A stretch of DNA of 12,819 bases from Pseudomonadota bacterium (GTDB lineage Bacteria; Pseudomonadota; Alphaproteobacteria; Sphingomonadales; Sphingomonadaceae). Both the position numbers and the translations under genes were made by a program. Under the pieces are notes generated by a model that was given only the letters and a program-made list of their open reading frames with translations, had not been told where the DNA came from and ran no database searches. Below, in pieces: positions 6,785 through 12,819 of the stretch. The stretch spans positions 1 to 12,819 of the forward strand of contig JARXKO010000023.1 of the NCBI GenBank assembly GCA_030271595.1, written 5' to 3'. The number at the start of each line of letters is the position of its first letter. Position 1 is the first letter of the stretch.

Positions 6785-6794
6785 CGGCCCGCTG

Positions 6795-7202
6795 TTACTC
6801 CGCCCCGAGGAACGGCGCCACTACTTCGCCGGGAACGCGGATCGGGCGGCCGCTGGCCTTGTCGATAATCGCCCAGAAGGTGCGGGCGCGGACGCACGCG
6901 CGGCCGTCATTGCCGGTGAACTCCATGTGGCGGTCGAAGCGCGCCCCCTTTGGGGCCTCGCCAACCCAGGTGCGCCCGGTCACGCGGTCGCCCTCGACGG
7001 CGGCGCGCAGATAATCGATCTCGTGGCGGACGATGACCCAGAAATAGGCCTGCTTGTGCGCGGCGTCGGCGACCGCATCCCAATGCGCCACCGCCAGTTC
7101 CTCCATCCAGTTCACCCACACCGCATTGTTGACATGGCCAAGCTCGTCGATGTGCTCGGGACGGGCGACGAAGGCGCGTTCGAAGGTCGGGCGTGCGGTC
7201 AT
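6795..7202 (-). CDS. Acyl-CoA thioesterase, 4-hydroxybenzoyl-CoA thioesterase (hot-dog) family
   Basis: A 135-residue single hot-dog domain of the 4HBT/YbgC type, which hydrolyses acyl-CoA thioesters in the cytoplasm as a homo-oligomer. The diagnostic segment is HIDELGHVNNAVWVNWMEE at 17-35, matching DxxGHVNNxxY with the catalytic acid at Asp19 and the Tyr position occupied by Trp. The following strands (YFWVIVRHEIDYLRAAVEGD, 53-72; ARTFWAIIDKASGRPIRVP, 106-124) are typical. The start at 7202 overlaps the oligopeptidase B stop in an ATGA arrangement, which points to translational coupling and fixes the start. A longer open frame to 7370 only shadows the upstream gene. The acyl group cannot be predicted; the neighbours hint at peptide or aromatic catabolism rather than lipid synthesis. 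Confidence 0.85.
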   Translation of the reverse strand: MTARPTFERAFVARPEHIDELGHVNNAVWVNWMEELAVAHWDAVADAAHKQAYFWVIVRHEIDYLRAAVEGDRVTGRTWVGEAPKGARFDRHMEFTGNDGRACVRARTFWAIIDKASGRPIRVPGEVVAPFLGAE

Positions 7203-9262
7203 TGCGGGATCTGGGTGAGGATGAAGGCGTAGGTCTCCGCGACCTCGTGGAGCGACTCCCAGCGGCCCGATTTGCCGCCATGGCCGGCGCCCATGTTGAT
7301 CTTGAGCAATAGCAGTTTGTCGTCGGTCTTGGTCGCGCGCAATTTCGCCGCCCATTTGGCCGGCTCCCAATAAGTCACGCGCGGGTCGGAAAGGCCGCCG
7401 GTGATGAGCATCGGCGGATAATTTTGCGCGGTGACATTGTCGTAGGGGCTGTAGCTTTTGATGTAGTGGAACACCGCCTCATCGGTGATCGGATTGCCCC
7501 ATTCGGGCCATTCGCCGGGGGTTAGCGGAAGCGTATCGTCGAGCATCGTTGCAAGCACATCGACGAACGGCACGTCGGCGACGATCGCGCCCCACAGTTC
7601 GGGGTTCGAATTGGCCACCGCGCCCATCAGTTCGCCGCCGGCCGAACCGCCGTTGATGCCGATCTTGCCGGGCGCTGCGAAGCCCGCCGCGACCAGCCCC
7701 TTGGCAACATCGACGAAGTCGTTGAAGGTGTTGGTCCGCTTCATCAATTTGCCGTCGAGGAACCAGCGATAGCCGAGGTCGTCGCCGCCGCGGATGTGGG
7801 CGATGGCGCAGGCGAAACCGCGGTCGAGCAGGCTCAGCCGGTTGGAATTGAAGGTCGGCGCGACCGCATGGCCGTACGCGCCATAAGCGTAAAGGAACAG
7901 CCGGCCCGATCCGTCGCGTTCAAAGCCCTTCTTGTAGACCACTGAAACCGGGACTTTGACGCCGTCGCGCGCGGTCACGTCGATCCGCTCGGTGGTGTAG
8001 AGCGAGGCGTCATAGCCCGACGGAATTTCCTGGACCTTGCGAATATCGAACGCGCCCGTGTCGGGGTGATAATCGAGCACTGTCGTCGGCGTCACCATCG
8101 ACGAATAGCCGACCCGCACCGTCGCTGGCGCAAACTCCGGATTGCCGTGGAAATACGCGGTGAAGCTCGCTTCTTCGAACGGCAAGGGCGTTTCCTCCCC
8201 GGCATAATTGCGCAGCGCCAGCTGATCGAGCCCCGCGACCCGGCGGGTGACCGCGAGCCAGTCGCGATAGGGGGTGACGTCGGTCAGATAGATCTCGTCC
8301 GATCCGGGGATCACGGTCGTCCACTCCGCGGGCCGCCCCGGATCGGCCTCGGCCAGCCGGAAATTGATGTGCTCGTCGTTGGTCAGGATCCACAATTTGC
8401 CGTGGGCGGCGTCGACATCATATTCGCGATTGGCCTGGCGCGGCTTGATCAGCGTCAGCGGCTGGGCCGGGTCGTTGGCGGACACGAAGCGCACTTCGCT
8501 GGTGGTGTTGTCGCCGGTGCCGATGAAGATCGTGCTTTCATCCTGGGACTTGCCGATCCCGACCGAAAAGCCGGGGTCCTCGGTCTCCTCATAGAGTGTG
8601 ACCGCCTTGGCCGGATCATCGCCCAGGCGGTGGTAGCGCGCGCGATAGCTGCGCCACTGGTCGTTGACCTCGGTAAACAGCACGCCCTTGCTGTCGTTCG
8701 ACCAGGTCGGCTGGCCGATGCCGACGTCGGTGACGGTCTCGATATCCTTGCCGGTGGCGAGGTCGCGGATGCGCAGCTGGAAGCGCTCCGACCCCTTGTC
8801 GTCGACCAGGGTGGCCATCAACTTATGGTCGGGGCTGACCTCCATCGCGCCGAGCACGAAATACTCCTTGCCATCGGCCTCGGCAGGCTCGTCGAAAATG
8901 ATTTGATCGTCACCACCGGCAAATTTCCTGCGGTACCAGGTGCGATATTGAGCGCCGGGAGTGAATGCCCACCAGTAGAGCCAGTCGCCATCCTTGATCG
9001 GGACAGAGCGGTCGTCTTCCTTGATTCGCCCCTTCATCTCCTCGAACAGGGTGTCGAGCAGCGGCTGGTGCTTGGCTTTCCAGCCGTCGAAAAAGCTGTT
9101 TTCGGCGGTCAGATAGGCAAGGATTTCGGGGTCCTTCACGTCGGGATAGCCGGGATCGCGAAGCCACGCCCACGGGTCGTCGATGGTCACCCCGTGGCGG
9201 GTGTAGCTGTGGGGTCGCTGCGGCGCGAGCGGCGGAACAAGGCGCGGGGAAATTGTATTCAT
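7199..9262 (-). CDS. ptrB: Oligopeptidase B (S9A prolyl oligopeptidase family serine peptidase)
   Basis: A 687-residue cytoplasmic serine peptidase that cuts short peptides. It has the full S9A plan: an N-terminal segment (DDPWAWLRD, 28-36), a seven-bladed propeller at about 75-415 that excludes folded proteins, and a C-terminal alpha/beta-hydrolase domain. The triad is visible: Ser540 in GGSAGGELMG (538-547), Asp626 in GLSDPRV (623-629) and His661 in GAGHGGKSGR (658-667). Segments such as RLSLLDRGF, KRTNTFNDF, SYSPYDNVTAQ and YWEPAKWAAKLR match oligopeptidase B closely. Oddly, residues credited with Arg/Lys specificity differ. The P2 aspartates of the enterobacterial enzyme fall at Ala468 and Thr470, and one of the two P1 glutamates at Pro586 (Glu584 is kept). 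Specificity may therefore not be classically dibasic. It is the first gene of a five-gene run and diverges from the membrane-protein gene. The family is certain; cleavage preference is open. Confidence 0.92.
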   Translation of the reverse strand: MNTISPRLVPPLAPQRPHSYTRHGVTIDDPWAWLRDPGYPDVKDPEILAYLTAENSFFDGWKAKHQPLLDTLFEEMKGRIKEDDRSVPIKDGDWLYWWAFTPGAQYRTWYRRKFAGGDDQIIFDEPAEADGKEYFVLGAMEVSPDHKLMATLVDDKGSERFQLRIRDLATGKDIETVTDVGIGQPTWSNDSKGVLFTEVNDQWRSYRARYHRLGDDPAKAVTLYEETEDPGFSVGIGKSQDESTIFIGTGDNTTSEVRFVSANDPAQPLTLIKPRQANREYDVDAAHGKLWILTNDEHINFRLAEADPGRPAEWTTVIPGSDEIYLTDVTPYRDWLAVTRRVAGLDQLALRNYAGEETPLPFEEASFTAYFHGNPEFAPATVRVGYSSMVTPTTVLDYHPDTGAFDIRKVQEIPSGYDASLYTTERIDVTARDGVKVPVSVVYKKGFERDGSGRLFLYAYGAYGHAVAPTFNSNRLSLLDRGFACAIAHIRGGDDLGYRWFLDGKLMKRTNTFNDFVDVAKGLVAAGFAAPGKIGINGGSAGGELMGAVANSNPELWGAIVADVPFVDVLATMLDDTLPLTPGEWPEWGNPITDEAVFHYIKSYSPYDNVTAQNYPPMLITGGLSDPRVTYWEPAKWAAKLRATKTDDKLLLLKINMGAGHGGKSGRWESLHEVAETYAFILTQIPQ

Positions 9263-9382
9263 CCACCCGCGAAAACAGGATTGGCCGCGGCGCGTCCAGC
9301 CCTAATCCGCGATTTTCCTGGCCGGGCTTGGGGATAGACGAGTTCGCTCGTGCTTTGTAGAAGTGCCGAAAGGGGATTGAGC

Positions 9383-10225
9383 ATGTCCGATAACCAGCCC
9401 GCAGCAGAGCCCGACGTCACCAAGGAATGGCGTGCGACACATGGCCAGGCCGCAGCCGCAAAGCGCCTGCGCCTGTTCGCCGTGCTGGCCTGGATCGTCG
9501 CCATCGCGGGGGAAATCGCCGGGATCGTTTTCCTCCGTCAGCACAAGTTCGACCATGGTAACCTCGGCCTGCTGATCGGCCTCCTGGTTGGAATCGCGGT
9601 GTTCGCCATTGCCGGCAGCCTGATGTGGAAAGCCGCCAACAAGCAGGATCCGGCGCGCGCGTCGGACAAGGCGAAGTTTTTCTTCCAGAACCAGCTTGGC
9701 GCGATCATCACGGTGGTCGCCTTCCTCCCGCTCCTCGTCCTGATCTTCATGGACAAGGACATGGATCCCAAGAACAAGAAGATCGCTGGCGGAGTCGGGG
9801 CCGTGCTGGCGGTGGCTGCGACGATGTTGGGGGTCAGCTGGAATCCGCCCTCGGTCGAGCAATATACCAAGGACATGAATAGCTGCGCAGCGCAGATCAA
9901 GGCCAATCAGCCGACCACTGCCTGCTCCCCCGAGGTCGCCGCCCAGGCGCAGGAAATCGCCAAGGATTCGGCCACGGTGGCCGCCGCGACGAAGGACGCC
10001 GCGCACCCCGCCGGACAGGATGTCGTCTACTGGATCGCTCCGGAAAACGGCGCCAAGACCGCGGCGACCGCGCATGTCTTCCACATCTGCCAGGCCGTCA
10101 GCCCGATGCGCGGCAAGACCGTCAATCACGGCTCGGTGACGGAGGCCTATGCAGAGAACGCGACCCGCATCACCAAGCAGATCGGGATGGAGCAAAAGCA
10201 GTGCGGGTTCACCAGCGCGACGTAA
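9383..10225 (+). CDS. Four-helix membrane protein with a cysteine-containing C-terminal domain, function unknown
   Basis: I do not recognise this 280-residue protein. Four hydrophobic helices are clear, at about 31-51, 61-82, 104-123 and 134-152. Positive residues before helix 1 (KRLR, 27-30) and between helices 2 and 3 (MWKAANKQDPARASDKAK) suggest the N-terminus, the middle loop and the C-terminus face the cytoplasm. The short loop between helices 3 and 4 (MDKDMDPKNKK) is strongly charged. A soluble domain of about 128 residues follows (153-280). It starts WNPPSVEQY, has Cys168, Cys181, Cys236 (in HVFHICQAV) and Cys274, and an Ala/Lys-rich helical middle part. The ATG at 9383 is preferred over an upstream Met at 9350 because AAAGGGG stands 6-12 nt before it and the protein then begins MSDNQ. 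It is divergent from ptrB and followed by a 134-bp gap, so it is probably monocistronic. It could be a sensor or envelope-stress protein, but nothing in the sequence shows that. Confidence 0.85.
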   Translation: MSDNQPAAEPDVTKEWRATHGQAAAAKRLRLFAVLAWIVAIAGEIAGIVFLRQHKFDHGNLGLLIGLLVGIAVFAIAGSLMWKAANKQDPARASDKAKFFFQNQLGAIITVVAFLPLLVLIFMDKDMDPKNKKIAGGVGAVLAVAATMLGVSWNPPSVEQYTKDMNSCAAQIKANQPTTACSPEVAAQAQEIAKDSATVAAATKDAAHPAGQDVVYWIAPENGAKTAATAHVFHICQAVSPMRGKTVNHGSVTEAYAENATRITKQIGMEQKQCGFTSAT

Positions 10226-10359
10226 AGCCGGCGCGGTTCTACTGATTGATCCGAGACCGCGGACTGATTGAGCGGCGCGCATTATTGCGCCTTGGCCACG
10301 CAATGACCCTTTAACCGCGGGCCGCAGTGGATTAGCTGGGGGCGAACGGAGCCACGCCC

Positions 10360-12153
10360 ATGTCCACGTATGCCGACCGCTTGAAAGCCCTGCGCGAGCA
10401 GCTCAAGGCCGACCGCCTCGACGGTTTCGTCGTCCCGCTGACCGATGAACATATGTCCGAATATGTCGGCAGCTACGCCCAAAGGCTGGAATGGCTGACG
10501 GGGTTCAAGGGCTCGGCCGGTTCGGCGGTGGTCTTGCCCGAGGAAGCGGCGATCTTCACCGACGGGCGCTACACGCTCCAGGTCCGAAGCCAGGTCGACG
10601 GTAAGGACTGGAGCTATCAGTCGGTGCCCGAGACCAGCATCGCCGACTGGCTCAAGGACCATGCGCCGAAAGGCGGCCGGATCGGCTACGACCCCTGGCT
10701 CCATACCCGCGACTGGGTGGTGAAGGCACGGGAATCGCTCGCCGCGCGCGGGGCCGAACTGGTCGCCGTCAGCCGCAACCCGATCGACCGCGTGTGGTCC
10801 GACCGGCCCGGCGCCTCAAACGCCAAGCTTGCTGTCCAGACCGACCAATATACCGGCCGCTCGGGCGCCGATAAGCGCCAGGAGATTGGCGACTGGCTGG
10901 CCGGGCAGGGCGCCGACGCAGCGGTGCTCAGCGCGCTCGATTCGATCGCCTGGGCGTTCAACGTCCGCGGCCAGGACGTGTCGCACACCCCGGTCGCTCT
11001 GGCTTATGCCTTGGTCAATGCCGACGGTACCGCCGATCTGTTCGTCGCCTCGGAGAAACTTGATGCCGACGTCCGCCAGCACCTCGGCAATGGCGTGCGT
11101 CTTCACGAACGGCACGAGTTTGAAGGCGCGCTTGCAGCCCTGAAAGGCAAGACCGTGGTCGTCGATCCCGAACGCGCCGTGGCCGCCATCTTCGATGCGC
11201 TCGACAAGGCCGGCGCCAAGATCGTCGCCATGCGCGACCCGACGATCCTGCCCAAGGCGGTCAAGAACGCGGTCGAGATTGCCGGACAGCAATCGGCGCA
11301 GGCGCGCGACGGCGCCGCGATTGCCCGCTTCCTCCACTGGATCGACGAGGAAACGCCGGGCGGCGCAGTCGATGAATTGAGCGCTTCCGACCATCTCGAG
11401 GCGCTGCGCCGCGAATCGCCGATGTTGCGCGATCTGTCGTTCGACAGCATTTCGGGGGCCGGGCCCAATGGCGCCATCGTCCACTACAAATCGAGCGAGA
11501 AAACCAACCGCAAGCTCGAGCAGGGGACGCTCTATCTGATCGATTCGGGCGGCCAGTACCTCGACGGCACCACCGACATCACCCGCACCGTGCCAATCGG
11601 TCCGCCGACGGCGGAAATGCGCGACCGCTTCACCCGCGTGCTCCAGGGGCATATCGCCCTTGCCACCGCCATTTTCCCCAAGGGCGTCCGCGGCTCGCAG
11701 CTCGACAGCTTCGCCCGCCGGCCGTTGTGGGAAGCGGGGCTGGATTACGCCCACGGCACCGGCCACGGCGTCGGCAGCTTCCTCTCGGTCCATGAAGGGC
11801 CGCAGCGGATTGCGCCGGTCGGGAGCAGCCAGGCGGGCGGTGATGAGCCGCTGGTCGCGGGGATGATCCTCTCCAACGAACCCGGTTATTACAAGACTGG
11901 AGCCTATGGCATCCGCATCGAAAATCTCGTGCTGGTGGTCGACAGGCCGGTCGCCGGGGCGGAAAAAGAGACGTTGGGATTTGAGACCCTGACCTTCGCC
12001 CCGATCGACCGCCGGCTGGTCGAGGTCGCGATGCTCAGCGACAAGGAGCGCGGCTGGCTCAATGACTATCACGCGCAGGTACTGGCGAAAATCGCCCCGC
12101 AACTCGAAGGCGCGGACAAAAAATGGCTCGAAGAGGCCTGCGCGCCGCTTTGA
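10360..12153 (+). CDS. pepP: Xaa-Pro aminopeptidase (aminopeptidase P, M24B family)
   Basis: A 597-residue cytoplasmic metallopeptidase that removes the N-terminal residue when proline is second. It has the three-domain plan of eukaryote-type aminopeptidase P (like human XPNPEP1): two creatinase-like N-terminal domains (about 1-300), the pita-bread catalytic domain (about 305-535) and the short C-terminal M24_C domain (FETLTFAPIDRRLV, 541-554, onward). Metal ligands are complete: Asp395 and Asp406 in DSGGQYLDGTTDITRT (395-410), His469 in AHGTGHGVGSF, Glu507 in SNEPGYY and Glu521 in IRIENLVLV. The substrate His478 lies in VHEGP. Spacings of 11 between the aspartates and 14 between the glutamates equal those of the human enzyme. 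The start at 10360 has GGAG about 9 nt upstream. With ptrB nearby on the other strand, the region serves peptide turnover. The gene symbol is used loosely, since the short E. coli PepP is a different subgroup. Confidence 0.93.
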   Translation: MSTYADRLKALREQLKADRLDGFVVPLTDEHMSEYVGSYAQRLEWLTGFKGSAGSAVVLPEEAAIFTDGRYTLQVRSQVDGKDWSYQSVPETSIADWLKDHAPKGGRIGYDPWLHTRDWVVKARESLAARGAELVAVSRNPIDRVWSDRPGASNAKLAVQTDQYTGRSGADKRQEIGDWLAGQGADAAVLSALDSIAWAFNVRGQDVSHTPVALAYALVNADGTADLFVASEKLDADVRQHLGNGVRLHERHEFEGALAALKGKTVVVDPERAVAAIFDALDKAGAKIVAMRDPTILPKAVKNAVEIAGQQSAQARDGAAIARFLHWIDEETPGGAVDELSASDHLEALRRESPMLRDLSFDSISGAGPNGAIVHYKSSEKTNRKLEQGTLYLIDSGGQYLDGTTDITRTVPIGPPTAEMRDRFTRVLQGHIALATAIFPKGVRGSQLDSFARRPLWEAGLDYAHGTGHGVGSFLSVHEGPQRIAPVGSSQAGGDEPLVAGMILSNEPGYYKTGAYGIRIENLVLVVDRPVAGAEKETLGFETLTFAPIDRRLVEVAMLSDKERGWLNDYHAQVLAKIAPQLEGADKKWLEEACAPL

Positions 12154-12205
12154 CGCCGGCTGTCCGTTCGTGTAATGTTCTCACCAATTCGAAGCGGAGA
12201 ACGCG

Positions 12206-12583
12206 ATGATCGGCTATGTCACGCTAGGCACCAATGACCGCGACAAAGCGGCCAAATTCTACGACGCCTTGTGCGGCGAGCTCGGCGTCGGGCGGATGAT
12301 GGAAAACGACCAGTTCATCGCCTGGGGCAAGCCCGACGGCGGCGCCGGGATCGGGATCACCAGGCCGTTCGATGGCCAGCCGGCAAGCACCGGCAATGGC
12401 GTGATGGTGGCGTTCGAGGCCAAGGACGAAGCCCAGGTCCAGCGGCTTTATGACCTCGCGCTCAGTCACGGCGGCGCCGACGAGGGCCCTCCAGGCGACC
12501 GCGGCGGCGGCTTTTACGCCGGCTATTTCCGCGATCCGGACGGCAATAAATTGAATGCATTCCTGATGAAAAGCGAAGGCTAG
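12206..12583 (+). CDS. VOC-fold protein (glyoxalase/bleomycin-resistance-like)
   Basis: A 125-residue vicinal-oxygen-chelate fold protein. Two beta-alpha-beta-beta-beta modules can be read: the first begins MIGYVTLGTNDRDKAAKFYDAL (1-22), the second begins NGVMVAFEAKDEAQVQRLYD (64-83) and ends with GYFRDPDGNKLNAF (106-119), the hallmark of the fold. The usual metal ligands are not in place: no His or Glu is seen on the first strand, and Asn replaces the usual Glu after DPDGN. It may therefore be a non-metal binding or sequestration protein rather than a glyoxalase. The start has GCGGAGA 8-14 nt upstream. It lies 52 nt after the aminopeptidase gene and could share its transcript. Its last 4 nt overlap the stop of the small minus-strand gene that converges on it. 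Function beyond the fold is not known. Confidence 0.85.
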   Translation: MIGYVTLGTNDRDKAAKFYDALCGELGVGRMMENDQFIAWGKPDGGAGIGITRPFDGQPASTGNGVMVAFEAKDEAQVQRLYDLALSHGGADEGPPGDRGGGFYAGYFRDPDGNKLNAFLMKSEG

Positions 12584-12708
12584 GAGTCGCCGTCGGCCTT
12601 GGGTTGAGGCCCGACAGTCTGTCGTGCCTGAGCCTTGCGCCGCCTGAGATTTTCGCGCAGCGCGGCGGCAAGCCGTTCCGCCTTCTCGTCTTTTTCCGTG
12701 GCCGCCAT
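12580..12708 (-). CDS. Small basic protein of 42 residues, conserved-type hypothetical
   Basis: A short gene of 42 codons plus stop. The protein starts MAATEKDEKAERLAAALREN, continues LRRRKAQARQ (residues 21-30) and ends in a loose polar tail. Residues 3-30 should form one highly charged amphipathic helix. From memory, many alphaproteobacterial genomes encode tiny proteins with a near-identical core (RLAAALRENLRRRKAQAR), which argues that it is real; I cannot check this here. A good Shine-Dalgarno, AAGGAAGG (plus-strand 12713-12720), sits 4-5 nt before the ATG. It ends inside the last codons of the VOC gene, a 4-nt tail-to-tail overlap, and diverges from tRNA-Thr. Function is unknown; a binding partner or nucleic-acid contact through the Arg/Lys cluster is only a guess. 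Confidence 0.75.
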   Translation of the reverse strand: MAATEKDEKAERLAAALRENLRRRKAQARQTVGPQPKADGDS

Positions 12709-12719
12709 GATGGCCTTCC

Positions 12720-12749
12720 TTGACAGCTTGCTCGGGCTCCGGCCATAGG
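12720..12749 (+). promoter_or_regulatory. Candidate sigma-70 promoter for tRNA-Thr
   Basis: A perfect -35 box TTGACA (12720-12725) is followed after 18 nt by CATAGG (12744-12749), a weak -10 with three of six matches. Transcription would begin about 12756, some 17 nt before the tRNA. The strong -35 and the position make it plausible. It touches the Shine-Dalgarno of the divergent small gene, so the two genes share this short region. Confidence 0.5.
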
Positions 12750-12772
12750 CGCGGCGCTTCCCGCGAATAAGT

Positions 12773-12819
<47 letters not shown>

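Noticed and set aside
8066..9337. 423-codon plus-strand open frame across ptrB
   Set aside because: Antisense shadow of a complete oligopeptidase B gene; its translation shows no recognisable domain.
10816..12102. 428-codon minus-strand open frame across pepP
   Set aside because: Antisense shadow of an intact aminopeptidase with all catalytic residues; no sign of its own start site or family.

Overview
The window looks like ordinary chromosomal DNA of a GC-rich alphaproteobacterium, most likely a member of the Sphingomonadales. This rests on the strong G/C third-position bias, long antisense open frames, an alphaproteobacterial-type ClpB N-terminus ([10 protein letters not shown]), tRNA genes with encoded CCA, and the gene set. 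The taxonomic call is inference. I see no phage genes, transposases, integrases, CRISPR arrays or toxin/defence genes, and nothing that clearly amounts to a new molecular system.

Layout. (1) 1-1430, minus strand: the 5' part of clpB, running off the left edge, preceded by a convincing heat-shock (sigma-32/RpoH type) promoter; then an exported M15-family peptidase. (2) 1490-3374, plus strand: a small polyhydroxyalkanoate-system protein, an adrenodoxin-type ferredoxin-NADP+ reductase, and tRNA-Pro(CGG). A GC-rich hairpin follows between the converging tRNA and DJ-1-type genes. (3) 3421-9262, minus strand: a DJ-1/Hsp31-type protein and, upstream of it, a tightly packed run of five genes. In transcription order these are oligopeptidase B, a hot-dog thioesterase (ATGA overlap), maleylacetoacetate isomerase, a class II aldolase/adducin protein and L-lactate dehydrogenase LldD, with junctions of -4 to +11 nt. 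(4) 9383-12583, plus strand: a four-helix membrane protein of unknown function, an aminopeptidase P and a VOC-fold protein. (5) 12580-12819: a 42-residue minus-strand gene converging on the VOC gene, and the 5' half of a tRNA-Thr(GGT) cut by the right edge.

How the genes may work together. The five-gene run is the most coherent unit, almost certainly one transcript, mixing peptide breakdown with small-molecule catabolism. MaiA suggests tyrosine/aromatic breakdown, but no homogentisate dioxygenase or fumarylacetoacetase is in view. LldD feeds lactate-derived electrons to the quinone pool, and the DJ-1/Hsp31-type gene just downstream could make lactate from methylglyoxal; that link is a hypothesis. 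The points most worth a second look are the oligopeptidase B that appears to lack most acidic residues known to set its dibasic specificity, the unexplained aldolase in the operon, the clpB heat-shock promoter, the small overlapping gene and the unknown membrane protein.
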